Part shown: positions 33,203 through 42,064 of the stretch, piece after piece
Position numbering within the stretch: the stretch's first letter is position 1
Layout of the letters: each line of letters begins with the position of its first letter
DNA from: an uncultured Modestobacter sp.
GTDB lineage: Bacteria; Actinomycetota; Actinomycetes; Mycobacteriales; Geodermatophilaceae
DNA: 64,000 nt
Direction of reading: 5' to 3'
NCBI RefSeq assembly: GCF_947486615.1
Contig: NZ_CANKUD010000012.1
Coordinates: 62,001 to 126,000, forward strand
Notes under the pieces: model-generated
Told to the model about the DNA's origin: nothing
The model's database searches: none
What the model saw: the letters and a program-made list of their open reading frames with translations, nothing else
Position numbers and translations under genes: made by a program

Positions 33203-33619
33203 TCAGTCGGTGAGCTGACGCAGGATCCGTTCCAGCGTCGCGCGGTCCTCGGCCGACAGCCGGGCGAACAGCTCGGTGGAGTCGGCCGCCCGGGCCTCCT
33301 CGACCTCGCGCTGGACGGTGCGGCCGGCGTCGGTGGGCACCAGCACCACCGCGCGCCGGTCTCGCGGGTCGGCGGTGCGCTCGACCAGGCCGCGCTCAGC
33401 CAGGCCGTCGGCGACCTCGGTCGCCGAGCGCGGCGCGATGCGCAGCGCCTCGGCGAGCTCGGAGAGGCGGACGCCGTCGCGGGCGCAGACGACGCGCAGC
33501 GCCCGGGCCTGGTGCGGGGAGAGGTCCCAGGGCGCGAGCGTGGCGGTGAACCGGCGGCGCAGCGTGCGCGCGACCCGCATGAGCAGGTCGCCCAGGGTCG
33601 CCGTTCCGCCGTCGCGCAT
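33203..33619 (-). CDS. MarR-family repressor of the adjacent ABC exporter (inferred)
   Basis: 138 residues. The winged helix is clear: LSPHQARALRVVCARDGVRLSELAEALRIAPRSATEVADGLAERGLVERTADPRDRRAVVLV, with the DxRDRR wing signature. Dimerisation helices are at both ends. It diverges from an ABC exporter with a 71-base gap that contains an odd palindrome TGAGGT-A-ACCTCA. MarR proteins beside exporters usually repress the pump until a toxic compound binds. Confidence 0.9.
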   Translation of the reverse strand: MRDGGTATLGDLLMRVARTLRRRFTATLAPWDLSPHQARALRVVCARDGVRLSELAEALRIAPRSATEVADGLAERGLVERTADPRDRRAVVLVPTDAGRTVQREVEEARAADSTELFARLSAEDRATLERILRQLTD

Positions 33620-33658
33620 GCCGGGAACAGTAGCGGGGACTGCGCGGTTGCCACACCG

Positions 33659-33671
33659 TGAGGTAACCTCA
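33659..33671. promoter_or_regulatory. Candidate MarR operator
   Basis: TGAGGT (33659-33664), a central A, and ACCTCA (33666-33671) form a perfect 6+1+6 palindrome in the 71-base gap between divergent marR and ABC exporter genes, about 20 bases before the exporter GTG. Position and symmetry support an operator; no experimental consensus was matched. Confidence 0.5.
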
Positions 33672-33690
33672 GCAAACTTCCGAGAGAGGG

Positions 33691-35529
33691 GTGGTCGCCA
33701 TCGACGACACCTTCCAGGCCGGCCGGGGAGGCGGGCGCCCCGGTGGGCGGCCCGACCCGGCCGACCGCGCCCAGCTCGACCGCTCGCCCGTGCGCTGGAG
33801 CCGGGTCGCCGGGCTGTTCCGCCCGTACCGCGGGCAGCTCGCCCTGGTGGTCGCGCTCATCGTGGCGAGCTCCGCCATCGCGCTCGCCACGCCGTTCCTC
33901 GTCCGGCTGGTCATCGACGAGGCCCTGCCCGAGCAGGACGTGCAGCTGCTGGCCTGGGCGGTCGCCGGGATGGTCGCGGTCACCGCGGTGACCGCCGTCC
34001 TCGGCGTGCTGCAGACCTGGCTGTCCACCACCGTCGGCCAGCACGTCATGCACGGCCTGCGGACGTCGGTCTTCACCCACCTGCAGCGCCAGTCGCTCGG
34101 CTTCTTCACCCGCACCAAGGGCGGGGAGGTGCAGTCGCGGCTGACCAACGACATCGGCGGCATGCAGTCGGTGGTCACCTCGACCGCCACCTCGTTCGCG
34201 GCCAACGCCACCACCGTGATCGGCACCGTGATCGCCATGGCCGCGCTGAGCTGGCGGCTGTCGCTGCTGTCGTTGGTCGTGCTGCCGCCGGCGATCTGGC
34301 TGACCCGCCGCGTCGCCCGGATGCGCCGGCAGATCACCGCCCAGCGCCAGCGCCACCTGGCCGACCTGCACTCCCAGGTCGAGGAGGGGCTCAGCGTCAG
34401 CGGGGTGCTGCTGGGCAAGACCCTCGGCGCCGGCCCCGCGCAGTCGCAGCGGTTCGCCACCACCTCCGACGACCTGGTCGGGCTGGAGGTCCGCTCCCAG
34501 CTGGCCGGCCGCTGGCGGATGGCCACGATGAGCATCGTGTTCGCCGGCATCCCGGCGCTGATCTACCTGGCCGCGGGGCTGCCCGCGACGTCCGGCGGGA
34601 TGACCATCGGCACGCTGGTCGCCTTCACCACGCTGCAGGGCGCGCTGTTCCGCCCGCTGATGGGCCTGCTGGACATCGGCGTCTCGCTGACCGCCTCCAT
34701 GGCGCTGTTCAGCCGGGTGTTCGAGTACCTCGACCTGCCGGTGGACATCGACGACCCGGCGAACCCCGTGCCGCTGCGCGACGTGCGCGGTGAGGTGCGG
34801 TTCGACCACGTGGGCTTCCGCTACCCCGACGGCCACCGCGACGCGCTGACCGACGTCGACCTGGTCGTGCCCGCCGGCGCGACCCTTGCCCTGGTCGGGG
34901 AGACCGGCTCGGGCAAGAGCACGCTGGCCTCCCTGGTCGCCCGGCTCAACGACCCGGCCACCGGCCGGGTGACCATCGACGGCGTCGACGTCCGGGACGT
35001 GACGCTGGCCGACCTGGCCCGCACCGTCGGCGTCGTCGCCCAGGAGACCTACCTGCTGCACGGCACGATCGCCGAGAACCTGCGGCACGCCAGGCCCGAC
35101 GCCACCGACGCCGAGCTGGTCGAGGCCGCCCGCCGGGCCCAGGTGCACGACGTGATCGCCGCGCTGCCGGCCGGCTACGACACGGTGGTCGGCGCCCGCG
35201 GGCACCGGTTCTCCGGCGGGGAGAAGCAGCGGCTGGCGATCGCCCGCACCCTGCTGCGCGACCCGCGGGTGCTGGTGCTCGACGAGGCCACCAGCGCGCT
35301 GGACAACACCACCGAGCGCGCCGTGCAGGTCGCGCTGGAGGAGGCCAGCCGGGGCCGGACGACGATCACCATCGCCCACCGCCTGTCCACCGTGCGGGAC
35401 GCCGATCTGATCGCCGTCCTGGCCGCCGGCCGGGTGGTCGAGCAGGGCACGCACGAGGAGCTGCTGGCCCGCGGCGGCCGCTACGCCGAGCTGGCCGGGG
35501 CGGCCGAGCGGGAGGCCGTGCTGGCGTGA
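33691..35529 (+). CDS. ABC exporter, fused permease and ATPase
   Basis: 612 residues from GTG 33691 after GAGAGAGGG. A hydrophilic leader (1-45) is followed by six membrane helices (about 55-330) of a type IV exporter, then the nucleotide-binding domain: Walker A VGETGSGKST, Q-loop AQETYLLHG, signature FSGGEKQRLAIAR, Walker B VLVLDEATSALD and the switch His in TIAHRLSTV. It works as a homodimer or half-transporter exporting lipids, peptides or drugs. The divergent MarR gene suggests induction by a toxic substrate. Confidence 0.93.
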   Translation: MVAIDDTFQAGRGGGRPGGRPDPADRAQLDRSPVRWSRVAGLFRPYRGQLALVVALIVASSAIALATPFLVRLVIDEALPEQDVQLLAWAVAGMVAVTAVTAVLGVLQTWLSTTVGQHVMHGLRTSVFTHLQRQSLGFFTRTKGGEVQSRLTNDIGGMQSVVTSTATSFAANATTVIGTVIAMAALSWRLSLLSLVVLPPAIWLTRRVARMRRQITAQRQRHLADLHSQVEEGLSVSGVLLGKTLGAGPAQSQRFATTSDDLVGLEVRSQLAGRWRMATMSIVFAGIPALIYLAAGLPATSGGMTIGTLVAFTTLQGALFRPLMGLLDIGVSLTASMALFSRVFEYLDLPVDIDDPANPVPLRDVRGEVRFDHVGFRYPDGHRDALTDVDLVVPAGATLALVGETGSGKSTLASLVARLNDPATGRVTIDGVDVRDVTLADLARTVGVVAQETYLLHGTIAENLRHARPDATDAELVEAARRAQVHDVIAALPAGYDTVVGARGHRFSGGEKQRLAIARTLLRDPRVLVLDEATSALDNTTERAVQVALEEASRGRTTITIAHRLSTVRDADLIAVLAAGRVVEQGTHEELLARGGRYAELAGAAEREAVLA

Positions 35530-35578
35530 CCCTGGGTGCGGCGTGCCGGTGCGAGCCCGGGAGCTGCCGTCCGGCTGC

Positions 35579-36031
35579 TCAGCGGCCCGGCTCGCGGGGT
35601 GCCTCGGTCAGGGCCAGCACGCTGCCGGCCACGCCGATCACCAGCAGGGCCAGGCCGACGCTGACCCAGCCGAAGGTGTCCCAGTAGACGTCCTCGAGCT
35701 GGATCAGCAGCGCTGCCTCGTCGACCACCAGGGCCAGTCCGACGCCGAAGAACAGGCCCAGGGCGGCCCGCACCTTCGGTGGCCGGTTGCCCAGCGCCGC
35801 GCCGCCGGTCACGGCGATCAGCAGGATGCCCCACAGGTAGTGGTGCAGGTGGGTTCCGCCGACCGCGACGTCCCCGAGGAACGTGAGGTCCTCCCGGATC
35901 AGCCAGGTGACCAGCCGCAGCAGCGCGAACGTCGCGGTGAACCCCCACCAGGCCAGCACGTACCCGCGGCGGGTGGCGGCCACCTCGCGCAGCCGGTGCG
36001 GACGGCGGCCGGAGCTCTCACGGGAAGCCAT
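35579..36031 (-). CDS. Small integral membrane protein, unknown
   Basis: 150 residues with four predicted membrane helices (about 24-42, 60-80, 88-108, 118-138). The segment GGTHLHHYLWGILL, rich in histidine next to a helix, and the Asp/Glu pair in VVDEAALLIQLED are notable and could bind a metal or a proton. No family is recognised with confidence. It converges with the ABC exporter and diverges from the pectate lyase gene. There is no sign of membership in the LacI regulon, because the operator lies on the far side of the pectate lyase promoter. Confidence 0.65.
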   Translation of the reverse strand: MASRESSGRRPHRLREVAATRRGYVLAWWGFTATFALLRLVTWLIREDLTFLGDVAVGGTHLHHYLWGILLIAVTGGAALGNRPPKVRAALGLFFGVGLALVVDEAALLIQLEDVYWDTFGWVSVGLALLVIGVAGSVLALTEAPREPGR

Positions 36032-36089
36032 GACCAGCCCCTGCCCATGATCACCGGTGGACGAACCCCGGCGAGTCGTCTCGGACGTC

Positions 36090-36148
36090 TTGACACCGAT
36101 TCCGAGCCGGAACTAGCGTGACTCACGTCACTGGGAAAGCGTTTTCCC
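36090..36148 (+). promoter_or_regulatory. Promoter and LacI-type operator of the pectate lyase gene
   Basis: TTGACA (36090-36095), a 17-base spacer and CTAGCG (36113-36118) form a sigma-70-like promoter. The palindrome GGGAAAGCGTTTTCCC (36133-36148) lies just downstream, where a bound repressor would block elongation or initiation. It matches the GGAAAGCGCTTTCC-like sites at 41932, 42090, 42185 and 52182. Confidence 0.8.
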
Positions 36149-36177
36149 GTTCCGCCCGCTGAACACATCGGAGTGTC

Positions 36178-37521
36178 ATGCGCGTACTGCGACGCACCCT
36201 CGTCCTCGGCGCCGCCGGGGCCCTCATGGTCACCCTGGCACCCGCCGGCACGGCCGCCGCCCATGGCAAGGACCTCGGCCGCGAGGTGCTCGGCGCCCAG
36301 GACGGCTGGGCCGCCGCCGAGGGCGGCACCACCGGCGGGGCCGCCGCCGACCCGGCGAACGCCGTCCACGTCTCCACCTGGGAGGAGTTCCGCGCCGCGC
36401 TCGGCGGGAACGGCGCACGCGGGGACACCACCCCGCGGATCGTCTACGTCCACGGCGTCCTGGACGCCCAGCGGCGGGCCGCCGACGGCACCGTCGACTG
36501 TGCCTCCTACGAGGTCGAGGGCTTCGACATGGCCGACTACATCGCGGCCTACGACCCGGCGGTGTGGGGCACCGAGACCGAGCCCAGCGGCCCGCTGGAG
36601 GACGCCCGGGCCGCCTCCGCCGCGGTGCAGAACGCCCAGGTGCGCCAGTACGTGGGCTCCAACGTGACGATCGTCGGGGTCGGCCGGGACGCCGGCATCG
36701 TCGGCGCCGCGCTGACCGTGCGCGGCTCGGACAACGTGGTCATCCGGAACCTGCGGCTGTCGGACACCTACGACTGCTTCACCGCCTGGGACCCGACCGA
36801 CGGCGACGCCGGTGCCTGGAACGCCGCCTACGACAACCTGTGGCTGGCCGAGTCCACCCACGTCTGGGTCGACCACAACACCTTCGACGACGGGCAGAAC
36901 CCGCCGGAGGCGCTGCCCACCGTCTACGGGCAGAAGTTCGAGGTGCACGACGGGCTGCTGGACATCACCAACTCCGCCGACCTGGTCACCGTCTCCTGGA
37001 ACGAGTTCCGGAACCACGACAAGACCAACCTCATCGGTTCCTCCAACAGCCGGGTCGCCGACCGCGGCCGGCTGCGGATCACCTTCCACCACAACCTGTG
37101 GGAGGACATCGGCCAGCGGGCGCCCCGGGTGCGCTACGGCGACGTGCACGTCTACAACAACTGGTACGTCGTCTCCGACCCGGAGTCCTACTACTACAGC
37201 TGGGGCGTCGGCGTGGAGGCCGAGATCGTCGCCGACAACAACTTCGTGCAGCTCGCCGCCGGGGTCGACCCGGCGGCCTTCGTCGAGGACTGGCGCGGTG
37301 CCGCGCTCGACGGCACCGGCGTGGACGAGTCGGGGACGCTGGTCACCAGCGGCCGCTCCTGGCCGCGCCGGACCAGCCTGGTCGAGGCGCACAACGCCGC
37401 CGCCGACCCGGACATCCCGACCACGGTGAGCTGGACGCCCAGCTACGTGGAGCGGATCGACCCCACGGTCGCCGTCCCCGTGCTGGTGAAGGTCAAGGCC
37501 GGCTCCGGCCGGCTCCGCTGA
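36178..37521 (+). CDS. Secreted pectate lyase (PL1 family)
   Basis: 447 residues with a Sec signal peptide (MRVLRRTLVLGAAGALMVTLAPAGTAAA, cleavage near residue 28). The parallel beta-helix family blocks are VTIVGVGRDAGIVGAALTVRG, VVIRNLRLSD, WVDHNTFDDG (with calcium-binding Asp residues) and ITFHHNLWEDIGQRAPRVRYGDVHVYNNWY, which contains the catalytic Arg region of PL1. It cleaves polygalacturonate by beta-elimination, releasing unsaturated oligogalacturonides outside the cell. A LacI-type operator upstream ties it to the transporter and catabolic operons at 37565-53365. It ends in a bidirectional terminator. Confidence 0.9.
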   Translation: MRVLRRTLVLGAAGALMVTLAPAGTAAAHGKDLGREVLGAQDGWAAAEGGTTGGAAADPANAVHVSTWEEFRAALGGNGARGDTTPRIVYVHGVLDAQRRAADGTVDCASYEVEGFDMADYIAAYDPAVWGTETEPSGPLEDARAASAAVQNAQVRQYVGSNVTIVGVGRDAGIVGAALTVRGSDNVVIRNLRLSDTYDCFTAWDPTDGDAGAWNAAYDNLWLAESTHVWVDHNTFDDGQNPPEALPTVYGQKFEVHDGLLDITNSADLVTVSWNEFRNHDKTNLIGSSNSRVADRGRLRITFHHNLWEDIGQRAPRVRYGDVHVYNNWYVVSDPESYYYSWGVGVEAEIVADNNFVQLAAGVDPAAFVEDWRGAALDGTGVDESGTLVTSGRSWPRRTSLVEAHNAAADPDIPTTVSWTPSYVERIDPTVAVPVLVKVKAGSGRLR

Positions 37522-37526
37522 ACGAG

Positions 37527-37562
37527 GACGCCCTCCCCGCCGCACCCGGCGGGGAGGGCGTC
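37527..37562. terminator. Bidirectional terminator hairpin
   Basis: Arms 37527-37542 and 37547-37562 form a perfect 16-bp stem with a four-base loop (CACC). It lies exactly between the stop codons of the convergent pectate lyase and M24-like genes. Confidence 0.85.
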
Positions 37563-37564
37563 GT

Positions 37565-38653
37565 TCACCCGCGGACCAGGACGTCGGGGCGCAGCAGGCC
37601 CAGCTCGTCGCGGCTGGCCGGCCACACGCCGTCGGTGGTGAGCACCTCCGGCCCGGCCTCGCCCAGCAGCACGGTGTCCTCGGTCTTCACCCCCGGGGCG
37701 GAGGGGTTCCAGGCGACGGCCTGCCCGGCCACCAGCGGCACCGAGCTGTCCGGGCCGGCGACCGGGTCGCGCCCCCAGTAGCCGGTCGGGCCGCCCTGGT
37801 GGTGCCGGGTCCACTCGTCGGCGGGGAAGCCGGCGTCGGCGTACGCGCTGGCACCGGCGGCGAACACCTCGCCCAGCGTGCGCCCGGGGGTGGAGGCGGC
37901 CAGGAACGCGGTCTCCACCGCGCGGATCCGTGCATCGGCGTCCGCCTCCGCCGCGGTCGGCGGTGCCAGGGCGACCCACCGCGTCGCGTTGGCGATCAAC
38001 CCGTGCCGGCGCGCGCAGACGACCAGCATCACCCGCCGGCCCAGCGCGCCGGCGGTGGGCAGCGCGTGCCGGAAGGGCAGCCGCTCCTCCCCGGCGACCA
38101 GGACGACGACCGGGTCGGCCCCGCGGGCGATCAGCCCACCGCCCAGCCGGGCGGCCGCCTCGCGCTCGGTCATCCCGGGGTGCAGCTGCAACGCCGTCGC
38201 GGTGAGCGTCTCGGCGGCGTCCCGGCACAGCCGGCGGTACCGCTGCGTCTCGGTCGGCAGCAGGCTCGCGCGGGCGGCGCGCAGGCCCTCGGCGGCGACC
38301 GCGTCGTCCTCGACCAGCACGCCCGGGCCGCCGGCGGCCAGCTCCGGCCCGAGCAGCGGCGCCCACCAGTCGGTGACCTGCACCGCCACGTCGGCCGGCA
38401 GCTCCTCGGCGGCGAACCGCTCGGCCTCGTTGTTCGGCACCACCACGGTGTCGCCGTCGGCGTCCACCACCACCGCGACGACGCCGCGCTCGGCGGACAG
38501 CCGGACCGCGGGGCGGGCGCCGTCCAGGTACCAGGCCAGCGAGCCGACGCTGGTCAGCACCAGCCGATCCCGGCTGGCCCGGCGCAGCAGGTCGAGCACC
38601 CGGGCGCGCTTGACCGCGCGGTCGGTGGCCGAGGGTCGGTCCAGGTCCTGCAC
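37565..38653 (-). CDS. M24 (pita-bread fold) peptidase-like protein, metal ligands degenerate
   Basis: 362 residues. An N-terminal creatinase-like domain (to about 130) is followed by the pita-bread domain. The usual first metal aspartates are missing: where active M24 enzymes have VxxDxG...SDxTR, this protein reads MLVVCARRHGLIANATRW (Val/Cys near 212-213, Asn222). A histidine (TRHHQGG) and later Glu residues (KTEDTVLLGEAG) remain. Creatinase itself is a metal-free member of this fold, so a non-peptidase C-N or C-O cleaving role is possible. It is the last gene of a LacI-regulated operon for sugar processing. Confidence 0.75.
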   Translation of the reverse strand: MQDLDRPSATDRAVKRARVLDLLRRASRDRLVLTSVGSLAWYLDGARPAVRLSAERGVVAVVVDADGDTVVVPNNEAERFAAEELPADVAVQVTDWWAPLLGPELAAGGPGVLVEDDAVAAEGLRAARASLLPTETQRYRRLCRDAAETLTATALQLHPGMTEREAAARLGGGLIARGADPVVVLVAGEERLPFRHALPTAGALGRRVMLVVCARRHGLIANATRWVALAPPTAAEADADARIRAVETAFLAASTPGRTLGEVFAAGASAYADAGFPADEWTRHHQGGPTGYWGRDPVAGPDSSVPLVAGQAVAWNPSAPGVKTEDTVLLGEAGPEVLTTDGVWPASRDELGLLRPDVLVRG

Positions 38654-38672
38654 GGCGTCCTCCGGGGAGTGG

Positions 38673-39761
38673 TCAGGCCGGCCGGCGGGTGCTGCCGCGC
38701 AGCACCACCTCGGCGTCGACCTTGACGGTCTGGCTGGGGGTCTGCGGCTCGGTGTCCAGCGCCAGCTGGGCCGCTCGGGCGCCCATCTCCGCCAGCGGCA
38801 GGCGCACCGAGGTCAGCGAGGGGACGACGTCGCGCAGCGGGGCGATGTCGTCGAAGCCGGCCAGTGAGACGTCATCCGGCACCCGGACGCCGGCGGCCCG
38901 GAAGGCGGCCAGCGCGCCGAGCGCCATCACGTCGTTGACCGCGAACACGCAGGTCGCCGGCGAACCGTCGGCCACCAGCCGGGTGGCCAGCTGCTCCCCG
39001 CCCTCTCGGGTGAAGTCGCCGTGCAGCACCAGCAGGTCGGCGGCGTCGACGCCCTCGGCGGTGAGCCCCTCGCGGAACCCGGTCAGCCGGTCCCGGGAGG
39101 CCAGTAGCCCGCGGGGGCCGGCCAGCACCGCGAAGCGGCGGTGGCCCAGCCGGACCAGCTCGCGGGCCAGCTCCCGGGCCCCGGTGCGGTTCTGCGGGAC
39201 GACGGCGTGGGTGCCCAGCCGGTCCTGGCTGATCACCGCGGCCTGGCCGCCGGCCGCCGCGTAGCCCTCCAGCTCGTGCACCAGCCGCTCGGTGTGCGCC
39301 CGGTCGGTGGTGCGGCTGCCGCAGATGATCAGCGCGCGCACCCGGTGCGAGCGCATCGTCTGGACGAACTCCAGCTCGCGGTCGACGTCGCTGTGCGTGC
39401 TGGCCAGGAAGACGACCAGCTCGCGCTCCTCCACCTCCCGCATCACGCCACCGGCGATGCTGGAGAAGTACGGGTCCAGGACGTCGTGGATGATCAGCCC
39501 GACCACGTTGCTGGCACCCCGCGCCACCGCCTGGGCCTGCGCGTTCGGGGTGTAGCGCAGCTCCTGGGCGGCGGCCAGCACCCGGCCACGGTGCGGCTCG
39601 CCGACGGAGCGGCTGCCGCTGAGCACGCGGGAGGCGGTGGCCAGCGAGACGCCGGCGTGGGCCGCCACCTCCGACAGCAGCACCGGGCCGGTCCGCCGGA
39701 CGACGGTGGGGCCGTCCTGCTCGCTGCGCCGGCCGGTCGAGCTCTCCCGGGCAGTCGTCAT
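38673..39761 (-). CDS. LacI-family repressor of the saccharide regulon
   Basis: 362 residues. After a flexible leader of about 26 residues the HTH reads LLSEVAAHAGVSLATASRVLSGSRSVGEPHRGRV, with a hinge helix around TPNAQAQAVARG. A periplasmic-binding-like sensor follows (VVGLIIHDVLDPYFSSIAGG, the NDVMALGALAAF block and LAGFDDIAP). Its own gene lies within one of the operons that carry GGAAAGCGCTTTCC-like sites, so it is the natural candidate to bind all five sites and autoregulate. The recognition helix VSLATASRVL is standard for LacI members that recognise a central CG. The start overlaps the stop of the DUF6807 gene. Confidence 0.92.
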   Translation of the reverse strand: MTTARESSTGRRSEQDGPTVVRRTGPVLLSEVAAHAGVSLATASRVLSGSRSVGEPHRGRVLAAAQELRYTPNAQAQAVARGASNVVGLIIHDVLDPYFSSIAGGVMREVEERELVVFLASTHSDVDRELEFVQTMRSHRVRALIICGSRTTDRAHTERLVHELEGYAAAGGQAAVISQDRLGTHAVVPQNRTGARELARELVRLGHRRFAVLAGPRGLLASRDRLTGFREGLTAEGVDAADLLVLHGDFTREGGEQLATRLVADGSPATCVFAVNDVMALGALAAFRAAGVRVPDDVSLAGFDDIAPLRDVVPSLTSVRLPLAEMGARAAQLALDTEPQTPSQTVKVDAEVVLRGSTRRPA

Positions 39762-40675
39762 CGCCGCTCACCCTGGCCCGGCGCGGCCGCGAGCGCATCC
39801 CCGATCGCGGCGGTGTCCGGCGTGCCGTCGGCGACCAGGGCCCGGAAGGCGCGGGTGGTGGCCGCCCCGGGGGCCAGCCGCACCGGGTGCTCGGCGGCCA
39901 GCTGCGACCCCAGCCCGGGGTAGTCGCCGACGCGGACGAACCACGGGTCGTCCCGGGTGGCCGCGTCGGCGGCGGCCAGGACGACGGTGAACGGCGCCGG
40001 CCCGCGGGCCGCGAAGGCCACCCAGGCGGCGCGGGAGCCGTGCACGGCGTCCTCGCCCTCGGCGTCCGGGCTCCACACCCGCACGTCGGTGACCGGCGGG
40101 AAGCGCCAGAACAGCCCGCCGTAGCCGGCGCCGCTGCGGCCGTTGGTGGCCGGGCTGCCCAGCTCCAGCGGGGCGTCGGTGGCGTTGCGCAGGGTGGTGG
40201 ACAGCTGGAGGGTCCAGGCGCCGGTGAGCGGAGCCGGGGTCGCCTGCACGACGCGCTCCTCGATGAGCAGCGTCCGCCCGTCGGGGCCCTGCCAGTCCAG
40301 GTTCTCCCGGAACCCGCCGGGGGCGCGGGCCGCCCAGCCGGTGTGCCGCTGCCGCCCGTGGTCGGGCCGCCAGGTGTAGCCCTGCTCGCGCAGGTAGGTG
40401 CGGCCGCCCCAGACGTTCGCCCCGCCGACGTCCTGCAGGGTGACCGAGACGCCGAGGTGCCACCGGTGGTCCTCCGGCTGGGCGTCGGTGACCGGCGTGC
40501 CGGCCAGGGTGGTCACCGGGTGCAGGAACGGCCGGGGGGCGAGGACGTCGGGCAGCCCGGCGCCGTCCCAGCAGGTGGCCACGACGGTGCCGCCGACGGT
40601 GAGCGTGGTCAGCACCCCGCCGGCGGGGGAGGGGGCCTCGGGCACGTGCCCCTGGTGCAGGGCCTTGAGCGCCAC
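39758..40675 (-). CDS. DUF6807 / PmoA-like protein
   Basis: 305 residues from GTG 40675. Family blocks are HPVTTLAGTPVTDAQPEDHRWHLGVSVTLQDVGGANVWGG near the N-terminus, GRQRHTGW in the middle and YGGLFWRFPP later. These match the PF14100 (PmoA/DUF6807) family, often found with Gfo/Idh/MocA oxidoreductases in carbohydrate clusters. The multiple His and Asp in DHRWHLG suggest a metal or sugar site in a beta-sandwich. Reaction unknown. It begins 2 bases after the oxidoreductase stop and overlaps lacI, confirming a tight operon. Confidence 0.75.
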   Translation of the reverse strand: MALKALHQGHVPEAPSPAGGVLTTLTVGGTVVATCWDGAGLPDVLAPRPFLHPVTTLAGTPVTDAQPEDHRWHLGVSVTLQDVGGANVWGGRTYLREQGYTWRPDHGRQRHTGWAARAPGGFRENLDWQGPDGRTLLIEERVVQATPAPLTGAWTLQLSTTLRNATDAPLELGSPATNGRSGAGYGGLFWRFPPVTDVRVWSPDAEGEDAVHGSRAAWVAFAARGPAPFTVVLAAADAATRDDPWFVRVGDYPGLGSQLAAEHPVRLAPGAATTRAFRALVADGTPDTAAIGDALAAAPGQGERR

Positions 40676-40677
40676 GG

Positions 40678-41856
40678 TCAGCGGTCCGCGGGGGTGGTCA
40701 GCTGCCGCACCGACGGCTCCTGTGCCCAGGGCACCCCCAGCTCGGAGAACAGCCGCAGCTCGTCGGCCGCCCGGTCGACCAGGGCGTCGATGCCCGGCAC
40801 GACCTGGTGGGCGGTGGGCCCCGCGCCCTCGGCCCGCCGGTCGGGGATCTCCACCGGGTCGGGGGCGCAGCGGACCGCCTCGACGACCTCCATGAAGGAG
40901 CGGGTCGCCGACGGCGGGACGAGCAGCGGGCGGGACCGGTCGCGCAGGTGGGCCAGCAGGTCCTCGAGCAGGTCGGCGCTGGGGTGCGTGCTCGTCTCGT
41001 CGACGTCCCCGGCCTGCAGCCGCACCTCGCCGGTCTTGTAGGACAGCGTGATCCGCCCGGTGCTGCCGTGCACCACCAGCACGGGGTCGCGAGGGCGCTC
41101 GGCGGCCAGCGTCGCGGCGATCGTGACGACCGTCCCGTCGGCGGTGCGGATCCGCAGGCAGGAGGTGTCGTCGGCCTCGATCGGGTTGGCGCGGTACAGC
41201 TCCACCTCGACCGACTCCAGCGAGCCGGCGCCGGTGGCCCCGGTGAGGGCCAGTGCGGTGGCCACCGCGTGGGCGAAGGGGTTGGTGAGGGCGCCGTCGA
41301 CGACCGGCACCCCGTCGACGCTGCGCCGCCCGGCCCAGCTCGCCCGGCCGTAGTAGGTGGCGTCCCGGACCCAGGCGCAGGCGCCGCCGATGCCGCGCAC
41401 CGCGCCGATCGCCCCGCCGTCGACCAGCTCGCGTACCCGGCCGATGGCCGCCGAGCCCAGGCTCTGGAAGCCGATCTGGCAGGGCACCCCGGTGGCCTCG
41501 ATCCCCTCGACGAGCCGGTCGAACTCGGCCATCGTCGGGGTCGGCGGCTTCTCCAGCAGGACGGCGCTGCCGGCGCGGGCCGCGGTGAGCGCCAGGTCGG
41601 TGTGGGTGTGGATCGGCGTGCAGATGACCGTCACGTCGGGGCTGGTGGCGGCGAGCAGCTCGTCCAGCGAGGCGGAGACGGGGACGTCGCCGGCCAGGGC
41701 GCGCAGCTCGTCGTCCAGCGGGCGCGGGTCGCAGACGCCGACCAGCCGTACGTCGCTCACCTCGGCCAGCCGGCGCAGGTTCTGCAGGTGCCAGCGGCCG
41801 TGACCGTGGGCCCCGACGAGCACCACCCGGCCGGCGAGCTCGGACTGTCCTGGCAC
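40678..41856 (-). CDS. Gfo/Idh/MocA-family oxidoreductase
   Basis: 392 residues from GTG 41856, preceded by AAGGGGGA. The longer frame upstream runs through the promoter and is not credible. The nucleotide-binding turn is VVLVGAHGHGRWHL, and the EKPPTP motif (Lys97 region) is the family hallmark. The substrate domain contains WVRDATYYGRASW. These enzymes oxidise or reduce sugars and sugar acids with NAD(P). First gene of a four-gene operon (this, DUF6807, lacI, M24-like). Its promoter region contains a LacI-type site at 41932-41947. Confidence 0.88.
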   Translation of the reverse strand: MPGQSELAGRVVLVGAHGHGRWHLQNLRRLAEVSDVRLVGVCDPRPLDDELRALAGDVPVSASLDELLAATSPDVTVICTPIHTHTDLALTAARAGSAVLLEKPPTPTMAEFDRLVEGIEATGVPCQIGFQSLGSAAIGRVRELVDGGAIGAVRGIGGACAWVRDATYYGRASWAGRRSVDGVPVVDGALTNPFAHAVATALALTGATGAGSLESVEVELYRANPIEADDTSCLRIRTADGTVVTIAATLAAERPRDPVLVVHGSTGRITLSYKTGEVRLQAGDVDETSTHPSADLLEDLLAHLRDRSRPLLVPPSATRSFMEVVEAVRCAPDPVEIPDRRAEGAGPTAHQVVPGIDALVDRAADELRLFSELGVPWAQEPSVRQLTTPADR

Positions 41857-41908
41857 GTGATCCCCCTTGATCAAGCCAGCCGCCGGCACGGTCGCCGACG
41901 CCGGAACG

Positions 41909-41947
41909 AGCCTAACCAGACACCCGGTCCCCGGAAAGGGCTTTCCG
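41909..41947 (-). promoter_or_regulatory. LacI-type operator and promoter of the oxidoreductase operon
   Basis: CGGAAAGGGCTTTCCG (41932-41947) is an inverted repeat apart from the two central bases. On the minus strand it covers a weak -35 (TTTCCG), followed 17 bases later by TAGGCT (41909-41914) as a -10. A bound repressor would block RNA polymerase entry for the gene starting at 41856. Confidence 0.65.
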
Positions 41948-42064
41948 AGAACGGGGTGTCGGACACGCCGGGCTGCGGATCGATCGTGGCGACGAACGTG
42001 CTGTTCAGTCCGTTGTTCCGGGTCGTCGGTCGGTGCCGGTGGGCGACTGTCGCGAGTCGACTCG

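Noticed and set aside
33151-35454. A 767-codon minus-strand frame opposite the ABC exporter
   Set aside because: Gln/Gly/Val/His-rich shadow of the exporter gene, which has complete Walker and signature motifs on the plus strand.
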